Assembly (NCBI RefSeq): GCF_010672085.1 | Contig: NZ_JAAHHT010000049.1 | Coordinates: forward strand, 1 to 47,721 | Source of the DNA: Okeania sp. SIO3I5 | GTDB lineage: Bacteria > Cyanobacteriota > Cyanobacteriia > Cyanobacteriales > Microcoleaceae | DNA length: 47,721 nt | Direction: 5' to 3' | Shown: positions 17,772-26,704 of the stretch, in pieces | How positions within the stretch are numbered: position 1 is the first letter of the stretch | Layout: every line of letters begins with the position of its first letter | The notes under the pieces: model-generated | What the model was told of the DNA's origin: nothing | Seen by the model: the letters and a program-made list of their open reading frames with translations, nothing else | The model's database searches: none | Program-made: the position numbers and the translations under genes

Positions 17772-17822
17772 TTAGAGACAGTTTTGATTGGTTAGAATTA
17801 ACGATCGCTCCTTTCCTCTTAG

Positions 17823-17866
17823 AAAAAAAGCGTCGCTCCTCAAACTTGGTTGGTTTGACAGGAGCG
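17823..17866 (-). terminator. Intrinsic terminator for the PcrA gene
   Basis: On the minus strand: stem CGCTCCTGTCAAAC, loop, GTTTGAGGAGCG, then ACGC and a run of seven T. It lies about 110 bp after the helicase stop codon. Confidence 0.8.
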
Positions 17867-17977
17867 ATAATGCTCCGCACCGCTTGCGCGATCGCTCTCA
17901 GAGAAAGATTATTTGAACGGAAAAGCAAAAAAAAGGCTTTTTTCCTATTGTCGCCTAACTTTATACACAAAATAATT

Positions 17978-20323
17978 TCAATTCAACTTTTCCATTGGTT
18001 CTATTTTCGGGTTAATAATTTTTGTCATCTTACCAAATTTGATACCTAAACTAATCTTCTTTCCTTCACCAAAAACATTTGTTACCAACCCCACGCCAAA
18101 ATTTTCGTGCATCACTTTATCCCCAATTTGCCAACTTTCTGTTTGATTACTTACCGCTTTTTTCACAACACTATTTTGAGTCTTTTTACTCTGACGTTTT
18201 GACCGATAAATTGCCTTTTTCATAGCATTAGTATTAACTAAATCTGCCGGTAATTCTCCCAAAAATTGAGATGGAATTGTGGCATCTCGCGCTCCCCAAA
18301 GTTGTCGTCTTTCAGTGGCGTAAGAAAGAAATAATTGTTCTTGCGCTCTGGTAATTCCTACATAACAAAGTCGTCTTTCTTCTTCTAAAGATAAAGGGTC
18401 ATCTATACTCCGAAAATGAGGTAATAAACCCTGTTCTAAACCCACCATAAATAACACCGGAAATTCTAAACCTTTAGCCGAATGTAAGGTCATTAATGAG
18501 ACAGCTTCTTGCCCATCTTGGAGGTTATCTAAATCGGAAGCTAAAGAAGCATTTGCCAAAAAACTTCCTAAAGTTGTATCTTCATTATCTTCTTGAAACT
18601 GAGCCACAGCACTACATAACTCCCCTAAATTTTCCAGTCTATTATCTGCTTCTTCCGTACCCTGTTTTTTCAAGTCTTCAGTATAACCAGAAGTCTCCAA
18701 AATTCCCTCAACAATTTCCAGAGCAGTCAAATTTTCTACCTCATCTTGCAAATGTTGAATTATCTCAGCAAATTTATTGACAGCTTTTGATGAACGACCT
18801 GCCAAAGCATTAACTGAAGCTTTATCATTAATAATTTCCCACAAAGGTATTCCCATCTGGGAACTAGCATTTAATAAACTATCAATAGTCGTCTTGCCAA
18901 TTCCCCTTCTCGGAGTATTAATAATTCTGAGCAAACTAACAGTATCGGCAGGATTCGCAATGACTCGTAAATAAGCCAAAGCATCCTTAATTTCTTTCCG
19001 GTCATAAAATCTTAAACCGCCAATTATCACATATTTAATATCATAATGAATCAAAGCTTCTTCCAAGGGGCGTGACTGAGAATTCGTCCGATAAAGTACA
19101 GCAAAACTGCCTAAATCTAACTCTGGGTTTTGGTCTGTAATTTCCTGAATTTTACTACAAACGAATTCAGCTTCTTCTCGCTCACTTTCTGCCTCATAAC
19201 AATAAATTTCTTCCCCTAAACCCCTGGTTGGTTTGAGAACTTTATCAATACGTTGAGTATTATTTTCAATCAATTTATTTGCCACTTCCAGAATATTTTC
19301 CCGCGACCGATAATTTTCCTCCAACTTAATCATTGTCCGGGTATCTTCATCAGGCAAACCATCACCAAAATCATTCTGAAATTCCAGCAAAATTGTATAA
19401 TCTGCCATGCGGAAAGAATAAATAGATTGGTCTACATCTCCCACTACAAAAACAGAACGATTTTTCCAGTTATTAAAATATCTAGGGTCTTCACCATTAG
19501 TAGCTAAATATCTAATAAAATTATATTGAGTCCGATTAGTATCTTGATATTCATCCACTAAAATATGATTAAAATGTTGATGCCAATAAGCTAATACTTG
19601 CTCATTTTGCCGAAATAATTCCACAGGTATTCTGATTAAATCGTCAAAATCTAGAGCATTATTCGCAGCCAAATTATCTTGATAAATTCCATAAACTTCA
19701 GCAATTACCCTACCCCGATAATCTGGCTCCGCTCTTTGATATTCTAGAGGAGACATTCCTTTATTTTTAGCATTACCAATAGCATATCTAACAGAACGTG
19801 GATTAAATTTTTTATCATCCAAATTTAGCTGTTTAGTAACAATTTGCTTGACTAAACTTTGAGCATCACTTTCATCAAAAATAGAAAAATTTTTATCCCA
19901 ACGACGTTTTTTTTCATCCTGATATTTATTAATATCAAACCGCAAAATCCGAGCGCAAAGACTATGAAAAGTTCCCATCCATAAATGCTTAGTAATATTT
20001 TTGTAGACTTGCGATCGCAACCTGGTTTGTTCTTCCTGTGTCAATGCAGAAAAAGGTTTACCATATTTAGTTTCCGCCTGTTGTTGAGCAAAAAGTCTCT
20101 CAATGCGATCCTTCATTTCCCGTGCAGCTTTATTTGTAAACGTCACCGCCAGAATATTTTCCGGGTGTACCCGATGATGACGAATCAGATGGGCCACACG
20201 ATAAGTCAACGCCCTAGTTTTGCCCGAACCAGCACCCGCCACAACCAACATTGGTCCGCAGAAATGTTCTACTGCTTGGCGTTGAGATAAATTTAGCTGA
20301 GTCAGAAAATCAGTAGTTTGCAT
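17978..20323 (-). CDS. ATP-dependent 3'-5' DNA helicase PcrA/UvrD
   Basis: Superfamily 1A helicase of 781 residues that unwinds DNA in nucleotide excision repair, mismatch repair and conflict resolution. Visible motifs: Q motif LNLSQRQAVEH (10-20), Walker A GAGSGKT (30-36), Ia AVTFTNKAAREMKDRI, Ib TFHSLCARILR, II ILVDEYQDTN, III VVGDVDQSIYSFR, IV ENYRSRENIL, V SLMTLHSAKGLEFPVLF, VI RRLCYVGITRAQEQLFLSYA. The C-terminal segment WQIGDKVMHENFGVGLVTNV is the Tudor-like domain that contacts RNA polymerase in PcrA. Length and order are normal. ATG start. A good terminator hairpin follows (17823-17866). Confidence 0.96.
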   Translation of the reverse strand: MQTTDFLTQLNLSQRQAVEHFCGPMLVVAGAGSGKTRALTYRVAHLIRHHRVHPENILAVTFTNKAAREMKDRIERLFAQQQAETKYGKPFSALTQEEQTRLRSQVYKNITKHLWMGTFHSLCARILRFDINKYQDEKKRRWDKNFSIFDESDAQSLVKQIVTKQLNLDDKKFNPRSVRYAIGNAKNKGMSPLEYQRAEPDYRGRVIAEVYGIYQDNLAANNALDFDDLIRIPVELFRQNEQVLAYWHQHFNHILVDEYQDTNRTQYNFIRYLATNGEDPRYFNNWKNRSVFVVGDVDQSIYSFRMADYTILLEFQNDFGDGLPDEDTRTMIKLEENYRSRENILEVANKLIENNTQRIDKVLKPTRGLGEEIYCYEAESEREEAEFVCSKIQEITDQNPELDLGSFAVLYRTNSQSRPLEEALIHYDIKYVIIGGLRFYDRKEIKDALAYLRVIANPADTVSLLRIINTPRRGIGKTTIDSLLNASSQMGIPLWEIINDKASVNALAGRSSKAVNKFAEIIQHLQDEVENLTALEIVEGILETSGYTEDLKKQGTEEADNRLENLGELCSAVAQFQEDNEDTTLGSFLANASLASDLDNLQDGQEAVSLMTLHSAKGLEFPVLFMVGLEQGLLPHFRSIDDPLSLEEERRLCYVGITRAQEQLFLSYATERRQLWGARDATIPSQFLGELPADLVNTNAMKKAIYRSKRQSKKTQNSVVKKAVSNQTESWQIGDKVMHENFGVGLVTNVFGEGKKISLGIKFGKMTKIINPKIEPMEKLN

Positions 20324-20445
20324 AGTTGGATGTTATTATAGATCGGTTGATATATTGCATATTATCACCAAATAGTAAAGGAGTAATGAGTAAGGAGTAA
20401 TGAGTAAGGAGTAAGGAGTTAGGAGTAGGGAGTTAGGAGTCGTAG

Positions 20446-20465
20446 GGGCGAACGGCCGTTCGCCC
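20446..20465. repeat. Perfect 20-bp palindrome
   Basis: GGGCGAACGGCCGTTCGCCC, a fully self-complementary GC-rich sequence in AT-rich DNA, flanked by GTAG and CGTAC. It resembles the centres of the small palindromic elements nearby. Confidence 0.7.
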
Positions 20466-20647
20466 GTACAGGAGTTAGGAGTAAGAAAGGAAATGAAAAT
20501 GCATAAATTTTTAAATTCGTATTCATGCTTAATATCATGTCCGGATAAGAACGTGATAGAACTCCGTTCCGCTTTCGCTGCGCGACATGTTTGCGTAGCA
20601 TTCCCTATAAGAAAACGCGACCAAAAAACTTTCTCCTCCTTATAACT

Positions 20648-20754
20648 TACAGCGCTTTTCTTTCTTGATGAACCACATCGTCACAACCAAAACCCCGTAG
20701 GGACGTTCCATGGAACGTCCCTACTGTGGTCTACCGTGCGGGAAAACTGCTGTA
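20648..20754. repeat. Palindromic element with TACAGC ends, copy 1
   Basis: 107 bp bounded by TACAGCGCTTTTC and GAAAACTGCTGTA, with a perfect central palindrome AGGGACGTTCCATGGAACGTCCCT split as GGGACGTTCC / GGAACGTCCC around AT. It is inverted relative to 37787-37891. It is nested in the MITE at 20533-20911. Confidence 0.78.
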
Positions 20755-20783
20755 AAATTCCCTCCTCTTCCCTCATTTCTCCT

Positions 20784-20863
20784 GTACGGACGTTGCTTGA
20801 ACATTAATGCGTTACATGTCGCGCAGCGTTAGCGGAGCGAAAGCGTCAGCAATACGTCCCTAC
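20784..20863. repeat. TACGGACGTTGC repeat, copy 2
   Basis: 80 bp nearly identical to 9211-9289, with imperfect inverted ends (GTACGGACGTTGC and GCAATACGTCCCTAC). It is nested inside the MITE at 20533-20911. Confidence 0.75.
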
Positions 20864-21209
20864 CTCCTGACTCCTCCATTTTTATTTATAACTATTCAAC
20901 CGGACATAATATAACATATTTTAGTTGAGGATTTTTGAGCGCGATTACTGTATAACCGGATTTTATATAATTTACGGCTAAAAAAACCAAACTACAAACA
21001 AACATTTTATGGTAGTGGTGTACAAGTAGTGATATCCTAAAAAAAGTCAAATTTTCAAGGGAATATGATTTCTTTGAAACTAAGAATTGAAGCTACTTTA
21101 CTGTTCCCAGTTAAGAGTTAAGTGTTCCCTTTCTCGACAATAAATCACAATCATCAAAGGACTACCCATTTTATCGATCGCGCTATTATTCGGAAATTTT
21201 GGAGATAGG

Positions 21210-21337
21210 TATAGCACTACGCATTAAGGGCGCGGACATTTCTAAATCTTGTTTGCGCAGCATGACCTAGGAAAAGCCTTTAAAAGTCTGCTGTTCTTAG
21301 TTTTGTGTTCCCTGTTCCCTTTTCAAGTAGCGCTATA
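21210..21337. repeat. Dispersed element with TATAGCACTAC / GTAGCGCTATA ends
   Basis: 128-bp relative of 15490-15588: TATAGCACTACGCATTAAGG at the left and TTTTCAAGTAGCGCTATA at the right, with a different interior. Confidence 0.75.
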
Positions 21338-21361
21338 TTTTTTTGGAAAAGCTGAAAGCTT

Positions 21362-21405
21362 AAAAGAAAAGCGTAGTCAAATCTCAAATAATGATTGACT
21401 ACGCT
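21362..21405 (-). terminator. Intrinsic terminator for the giant repeat protein gene
   Basis: Read on the minus strand: AGCGTAGTCAATCATT, loop, TTGACTACGCT, then TTTTCTTTTAAG. The stem is 11 bp. It lies about 80 bp after the stop codon of the 1700-residue protein. Confidence 0.82.
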
Positions 21406-21483
21406 AAAGATTTAATTTTTAACTTAAACCTCAGTTTTTACCCTGAGTTCTGGTGTTACCTAAATACTAGATAAATCTAGATA

Positions 21484-24400
21484 TTATACACGGGTACTAC
21501 CAAAGTTCACATTAGGAACATTTTGACCACCAAATGTGGCAATCACAGCTGTGTCACCAGGAGCAGGAAAAGTTTGAGTAAATATTCCTGCCTGCTCTGG
21601 GTTTAGGTCTTGCCGCACTGTGTAAGCATTATCTGCTAAGTTTGAGAAACTGTAATTACCGTTGATATCACTAGCAACAAATATTTCATCAGCATCTCGA
21701 ACAGAGTTGTTATTCTGATCGAAGTAAACAACTATACCACCAATACCAGGTTCACCAGCATCTAGGAAACCATTAGCATTGAGGTCTTCAAAAGTTATCC
21801 CACTAATACCACCAGTACCTGTAGGTGGTGCTATTGGTGGTACTGGTTGCGGGTTAGTGCTATTACCAAAGTTGATAAAGTTAGCATCATCTCCTGCAAA
21901 CAGCGTGACAGTTGGGTCTGGAGTCGTTTGGAATAGACCAGGTGGTGGCACTTGTAGAACTGTGTAAGTACCTGGTGGCAAATCATTAAAGTCGTATACT
22001 CCCAACGAATCTGTGATTGCAGTACGTTCCTCATTATCAAGGATTAAGTTACTGTTGCGGTCAAGGAATACAGTAACACCAGGAATACCATTATCTCCTG
22101 GATCTATGAGACCATTACCATTAATATCGTTGAAAACAAGACCACCGAGATCGACAACAGGAAGCACAGCTTTTGGCAGATTTGTGGGATTGTTGGCAAA
22201 GTTAACAAAGTCAGCGTTATCCCCTGCTGCCAAGGTAACTACAACAGGAGCTGGAGTAGTAGAGTCAGTAAAACCAGGTCGTGCTTCCTGACGAACAACA
22301 TAAGTTCCTGGATCTACATTAGGGATCTCATAGCGACCAAATTGGTCAGTTAAACCAAATCGTTCGCCAGCATCTCGTTCGCCGTTTTCATTAGCATCTA
22401 TGTAGATGGTAGCATCAGACAATTGAAGTTCACCTGGATCTGCCACACCATTGCCATTACCGTCTACAAATGCAATACCAGAAATATTACCACGGCCAGC
22501 AGGAGGAAGTACCGGAGACTGACCAAAATCAATTACTAAATTAGAGTTCTCAAACTGGTCAACAGTAATTGTCAGATCCGTTGGGGTTGTACCAATAAAA
22601 CCTTGTGAAACTGCAGTTGGATTTGTTGGATCTGTAATAACTTCTCGTGGAATTAGTCGTAATGTGTAAGTACCAGGCAACAAACCAACAATTGCATAGT
22701 CTCCGTTGGTATCTGTAAAGGTATTAGGTTCAATATCTGGGTTATCAAGAATGCCATTTTCATTCAGATCCACATAGATTTGGAAACCAGGTATACCCCT
22801 TTCTACAAATTCATCAGGGTCAAAGATACCATTACCATTAGTATCGCTAAAGTTTTGGATGCCATCACTGTTAAAGTCTTCAAAGACATTTCCAGTAATT
22901 ATAGTTTGTGGTTGGTTTCCAAAGTTGTAAACAACACTGCTACCACTACCAACTGTTACCACTGCTGGTGGAGTAGTTTGAGTGAACCCTGTGCGATCGA
23001 GAATTTGTAGGAGCGGAAATGTGCCTGAGATATCAGATGTATCTAAACCAAAAGTACCACCAGGACCACTAATTTGATTCGGTTCAAAACCTTGTATTTG
23101 TCCGTCTGTGTGTACATCTAGGAAAACCTCAACACCAGGTAAACCAACTTCTCCTTGTAGTGGTTCAAATAATCCGTTACCGTTGTTGTCAGCAAATACA
23201 ATACCACTAACAGTATCTCCTTCTGGAGATGTGACGTTAACACCTACATCAACATTATTAGTTAGACTTTGACCAAAGGGAAGATTAATTGGAGTTGGTG
23301 AGATATTGGGATCAGGTAGCACCTGACCTACAGTAACACTAATAGTTGGACGAGTGGCAGTTAGGAATAAGTTCTCTTGGAGAACAACGTCAACTGTGTA
23401 ATTACCAGGAAGTACACCATTAAATGTATAACGACCATTAGGATCTGTGAAGGTTTCAGGTTCGTCTATATCGAGTACACCGTCGCCATCTACATCTTCG
23501 CCTTCATCTAGTACTCCGTTAACATTGAGGTCTTCACTGCTATCTAGTCGCCCATCACCATCTATATCTAAGAAAACTTGAGCAGTTGGAATACCTGCTT
23601 CTCCAGAATCTAGAACTCCACTGTTATTACTATCAGTGAAGATGAAACCACTAATAACGGTGTTCGGGTCAAAGGTACTGGTATCAGCAAAGTTATAGAC
23701 GACAGTCTGACCAGGAACAACTGGAATTAGGGGAGTAGGAGTAGTGTTAACAAAACCAGGAGGTGGTGTTTCTAATACTCTGAAGTTTCCTGGTGGCAAT
23801 GTAAACCGATATTCCCCGTGAGTATCTGTTCGGGTAACTGGTTCATTAGCTTCTGCGAAACCATTACCATTGAGGTCTACAAAAATTTCGACATCTATGA
23901 GTCTTGGTTCGTCAGGACCTGCTAAACCGTCAGCATTGTTGTCAGTAAATACAACTCCAGTAATTGTACCTCTGCTATCAGTATTTACTACAGAAAGTGG
24001 TGGAGGGACTGGAGTTGGTGGAGGATTTATTCCTGGTGCTGGTTGGTTACCAATATTAACGAACTCAAAATTTTCACCCCCAATTATTGTGATTATTGGA
24101 TCTGGAGTGATTTGTGTGAATCCTGCTTGCTGAACTTCTTTGACTGTATAAGTCGCAGGTGGTAAACCTACAAAGCTATAGCTACCATCGGGAGCACTAA
24201 TAGATGTAGGTTCATCTGAGTCTAAAACATTATTATTATTAAGGTCTAGATAGATAGTGAATCCAGGTAGACCAGGTTCATTAGGTTCGACTTGGTTGTT
24301 ACCATTGATGTCACTAAATTTAATACCACTGATTGTGCCCGATCCTGTTACTTGACTAGCAGTGAGAGTCTCATCTGTTGTACCTGCATCAGTATCAGTT

Positions 24401-26586
24401 GTAACATCTGTTGTACCTGCATCAGTATCAGTTGTACCATCTGTTGTACCTGCATCAGTGTCAGTCGTACCATCTGTTGTGCCTGCATCGCCACCATCTG
24501 TAGCAGGATCTGTAGCTGGAGCAGGATCTGTAACTGGAGCAGGATCTGTAACTGGAGCAGGAGCAACTGGGGCAACTGGGGGAACTGGGGCGATCGCAGC
24601 ATTACCCACATTCAATACAATAGGTGGATCACCTTGTAGAACGCTAATCGGTTGAACTATAGTAACTTCCTGATCTGGAGTAGTTCGAACAAAACCAGCT
24701 TGAGGTATTTCCCGCAAAAAGTAAGTTCCTACTGGAGGATTATTAAAGCTAAAGTCACCAGCAGCATTTGATATTGAAGCTGGTTCATTAGGGTCTAGTA
24801 TATTGTTGCCATTCAAGTCTAAATAGAGAGTGAAGTTAGCTAAACCTGGTTCTCCTGGATCTAAGATTCCATTGGAATTAAAGTCGTTAAACTTGTTACC
24901 TATCAAGTCACCCTGAAGCAAGGGAGTAGTAGGAGCTTGACCTATATTAATAAAGTTCGCATTTTCTCCACTGGTGACAGCAATAACTGGATCTGGTGTT
25001 GTTTGAATAAAACCAGGTTGGGCTACTATTCTCACAACGTAAGTATCTGGAGGCAAGGTCTCAAAACCATATTGACCTTCATTGTCAGTAACTCTGAAAG
25101 GTTCATTTGGGTCAAAGATACCATTTTCATTCAGGTCTAGATATACAGTGGAGTTAGATAAACCTGTATCTCCTGGATCGACAGCACCATTAGAATTATT
25201 ATCTAAGAAAACAACTCCTCCGATCGCATTAACTTCAGCATTACCAAAGTCAACGTTGAATAAAGTGCCCCCACTAGGTACATCAACAGTCTCAGATTGG
25301 GGGTTAGTTAAATTAAATCCTAGTTGTTGTTCTGCTTCCCGAATAGTAAGACGGGTTGCTGGCAAATTAGCTAAGAAGTAACTACCATTTTGGCTAGTGA
25401 TATTAAATGGTTCTCCTGGATCTAAAATCTGATTACTATTAAGGTCTGCATAGATAGTAAAGTTTGGTATCCCTGGTTCATCAGGATCTAAGATGCCATT
25501 AGCGTTAGTGTCTAGGTATTTAACTCCGGCAACATTACCTGTACCACCAGGAGTAACTAGACCAATATCTACAGCGACGCTTGGTATTTCTTCTTCTGTT
25601 CCTGTGAAGATGATGACTGGGTTAGGAGTTGTTCTTGCTTCGTCTAAGTCACGGATGACATCAACGTTGAATAGACCAGGTGTAACCCCTATGAATGAGT
25701 AAAAACCGAATTGATCGGTTACACTGACAATCTCCCCTTCATCTAAAATTCCATTTCTATTCTGATCAAGAAATACTTCGCCACCAGGAATGACTGGTTC
25801 ATTAGAATCTCGGACACCATTAATATTTAGATCTTCAAATAATACACCACTAATATCACCTGTACCTGGGCCAATTGTAGCGTTACCAAATGGAACATCT
25901 GAAGCAGTAGGTTGTTCTGCACTCAGACTCACAAATATAGGGTCTGGGATAGTTTGCTCGAAACCTGGTTGCTGGATTTCCCGAATAGTGTAAGTTGAAT
26001 TTAAGGGTAAGCCAGTAAAACTAAAGCTACCATCCTGTGCACTAATTGATGTTAGTTCTCCAGGGTCTAACAGACCATTATTATTTTGGTCTAAATATAT
26101 AGTAAATCCTGGTAAGCCTGGTTCTGCGGGGTCGCGAAAGCCGTTCCGGTTAAAGTCGTTGTATTTTATACCAAATATGCTTCCTAGGCCAGGACCAGGA
26201 GCAGGACCAGGAGCAGGACTAGGGCCACCTATAGTGCTACCAAAAGCTATCCTATCCTCTCTGACCGAAGTCCCACCGACTATATTAACCACAACAGGCT
26301 CTGGTGTACTTGAAACAGTACCAATTGGTGGGATCTGTCTTACGAAATATTCACCATCTAATAATCCCGAAAAGTCGTAGACACCACCTGAATTACTAAT
26401 ACTGGATAATTCATTTGGATCTAGAGTCCCATTGTTATTCTGATCCAAATAGACTGTAACACCAGATATTAATTGGTCTTCTGACTCAAAGAGACCATCA
26501 CCATCTACATCATTAAATGTGACACCTACTATATCGCCACTGCCGCCTAATTGGCTGGCCCGTAGCGTATTATCATTATCGCTCAC
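21484..26586 (-). CDS. Giant protein of about 14 SdrD/Cna-B-like repeats
   Basis: Protein of 1700 residues built almost only of repeats of about 100 residues. Each has an acidic loop pair (for example GIKYNDFNRNGFRDPAEPGL and IYLDQNNNGLLDPGE) followed by SYSFxGLPPxTYTVRE and a TTPDP stretch. I count about 14 units; this is the SdrD_B / Cna-B fold, where DxNxNGxxD loops bind calcium. A Pro/Thr/Asp-rich linker with TDTDAGTTDGT repeats lies near residues 680-745. The sequence LTASQVTGSGTISGI after it echoes the N-terminus LRASQLGGSGDIVGV, so the protein seems to be two fused blocks. The start is GTG at 26586 with a GGAGGAG ribosome site. There is no signal peptide, LPXTG or transmembrane anchor, so export by a type I system is possible but not shown. 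A role in adhesion or surface structure is inferred from the fold. Confidence 0.88.
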   Translation of the reverse strand: MSDNDNTLRASQLGGSGDIVGVTFNDVDGDGLFESEDQLISGVTVYLDQNNNGTLDPNELSSISNSGGVYDFSGLLDGEYFVRQIPPIGTVSSTPEPVVVNIVGGTSVREDRIAFGSTIGGPSPAPGPAPGPGLGSIFGIKYNDFNRNGFRDPAEPGLPGFTIYLDQNNNGLLDPGELTSISAQDGSFSFTGLPLNSTYTIREIQQPGFEQTIPDPIFVSLSAEQPTASDVPFGNATIGPGTGDISGVLFEDLNINGVRDSNEPVIPGGEVFLDQNRNGILDEGEIVSVTDQFGFYSFIGVTPGLFNVDVIRDLDEARTTPNPVIIFTGTEEEIPSVAVDIGLVTPGGTGNVAGVKYLDTNANGILDPDEPGIPNFTIYADLNSNQILDPGEPFNITSQNGSYFLANLPATRLTIREAEQQLGFNLTNPQSETVDVPSGGTLFNVDFGNAEVNAIGGVVFLDNNSNGAVDPGDTGLSNSTVYLDLNENGIFDPNEPFRVTDNEGQYGFETLPPDTYVVRIVAQPGFIQTTPDPVIAVTSGENANFINIGQAPTTPLLQGDLIGNKFNDFNSNGILDPGEPGLANFTLYLDLNGNNILDPNEPASISNAAGDFSFNNPPVGTYFLREIPQAGFVRTTPDQEVTIVQPISVLQGDPPIVLNVGNAAIAPVPPVAPVAPAPVTDPAPVTDPAPATDPATDGGDAGTTDGTTDTDAGTTDGTTDTDAGTTDVTTDTDAGTTDETLTASQVTGSGTISGIKFSDINGNNQVEPNEPGLPGFTIYLDLNNNNVLDSDEPTSISAPDGSYSFVGLPPATYTVKEVQQAGFTQITPDPIITIIGGENFEFVNIGNQPAPGINPPPTPVPPPLSVVNTDSRGTITGVVFTDNNADGLAGPDEPRLIDVEIFVDLNGNGFAEANEPVTRTDTHGEYRFTLPPGNFRVLETPPPGFVNTTPTPLIPVVPGQTVVYNFADTSTFDPNTVISGFIFTDSNNSGVLDSGEAGIPTAQVFLDIDGDGRLDSSEDLNVNGVLDEGEDVDGDGVLDIDEPETFTDPNGRYTFNGVLPGNYTVDVVLQENLFLTATRPTISVTVGQVLPDPNISPTPINLPFGQSLTNNVDVGVNVTSPEGDTVSGIVFADNNGNGLFEPLQGEVGLPGVEVFLDVHTDGQIQGFEPNQISGPGGTFGLDTSDISGTFPLLQILDRTGFTQTTPPAVVTVGSGSSVVYNFGNQPQTIITGNVFEDFNSDGIQNFSDTNGNGIFDPDEFVERGIPGFQIYVDLNENGILDNPDIEPNTFTDTNGDYAIVGLLPGTYTLRLIPREVITDPTNPTAVSQGFIGTTPTDLTITVDQFENSNLVIDFGQSPVLPPAGRGNISGIAFVDGNGNGVADPGELQLSDATIYIDANENGERDAGERFGLTDQFGRYEIPNVDPGTYVVRQEARPGFTDSTTPAPVVVTLAAGDNADFVNFANNPTNLPKAVLPVVDLGGLVFNDINGNGLIDPGDNGIPGVTVFLDRNSNLILDNEERTAITDSLGVYDFNDLPPGTYTVLQVPPPGLFQTTPDPTVTLFAGDDANFINFGNSTNPQPVPPIAPPTGTGGISGITFEDLNANGFLDAGEPGIGGIVVYFDQNNNSVRDADEIFVASDINGNYSFSNLADNAYTVRQDLNPEQAGIFTQTFPAPGDTAVIATFGGQNVPNVNFGSTRV

Positions 26587-26704
26587 GTTCTAACTCCTCC
26601 ACCAAAAAATCTATAGCTAATAGTGATTTGTATTTAACTAATGGCTAAAAACCACTAAATGCAAGAATACAGATATACATTATTGAATCAATATGATGCT
26701 TATC

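Larger units (their letters stand above)
20533..20911. mobile_element. MITE, TATCATGTCC family, TAA duplication, itself composite
   Basis: The ends are TATCATGTCCGG and CCGGACATAATA, flanked by TAA (20530-20532 and 20912-20914). Compared with the 132-bp relative at 45608, this copy is 379 bp because it has gained two further palindromic repeats (20648-20754 and 20784-20863). The shared subterminal part is TTTTTATTTATAACTATTCA. Confidence 0.82.
20482..20968. mobile_element. Dispersed repeat (TAAGAAAGG...AACCGGATTTTATATA), interrupted copy
   Basis: The outer repeat is split: its left part (20482-20532) and right part (20912-20968) together match the uninterrupted copies at 47063-47174 and, inverted, 47490-47617. 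In the intact copies GCTTA is followed directly by ACATATTTT; here a MITE of the TATCATGTCC family occupies that point. Confidence 0.8.

Noticed and set aside
22780-26380. Many plus-strand frames opposite the giant repeat protein
   Set aside because: Shadows caused by the biased codon use of the Cna-B-like repeats; the minus-strand gene is continuous over 1700 codons.
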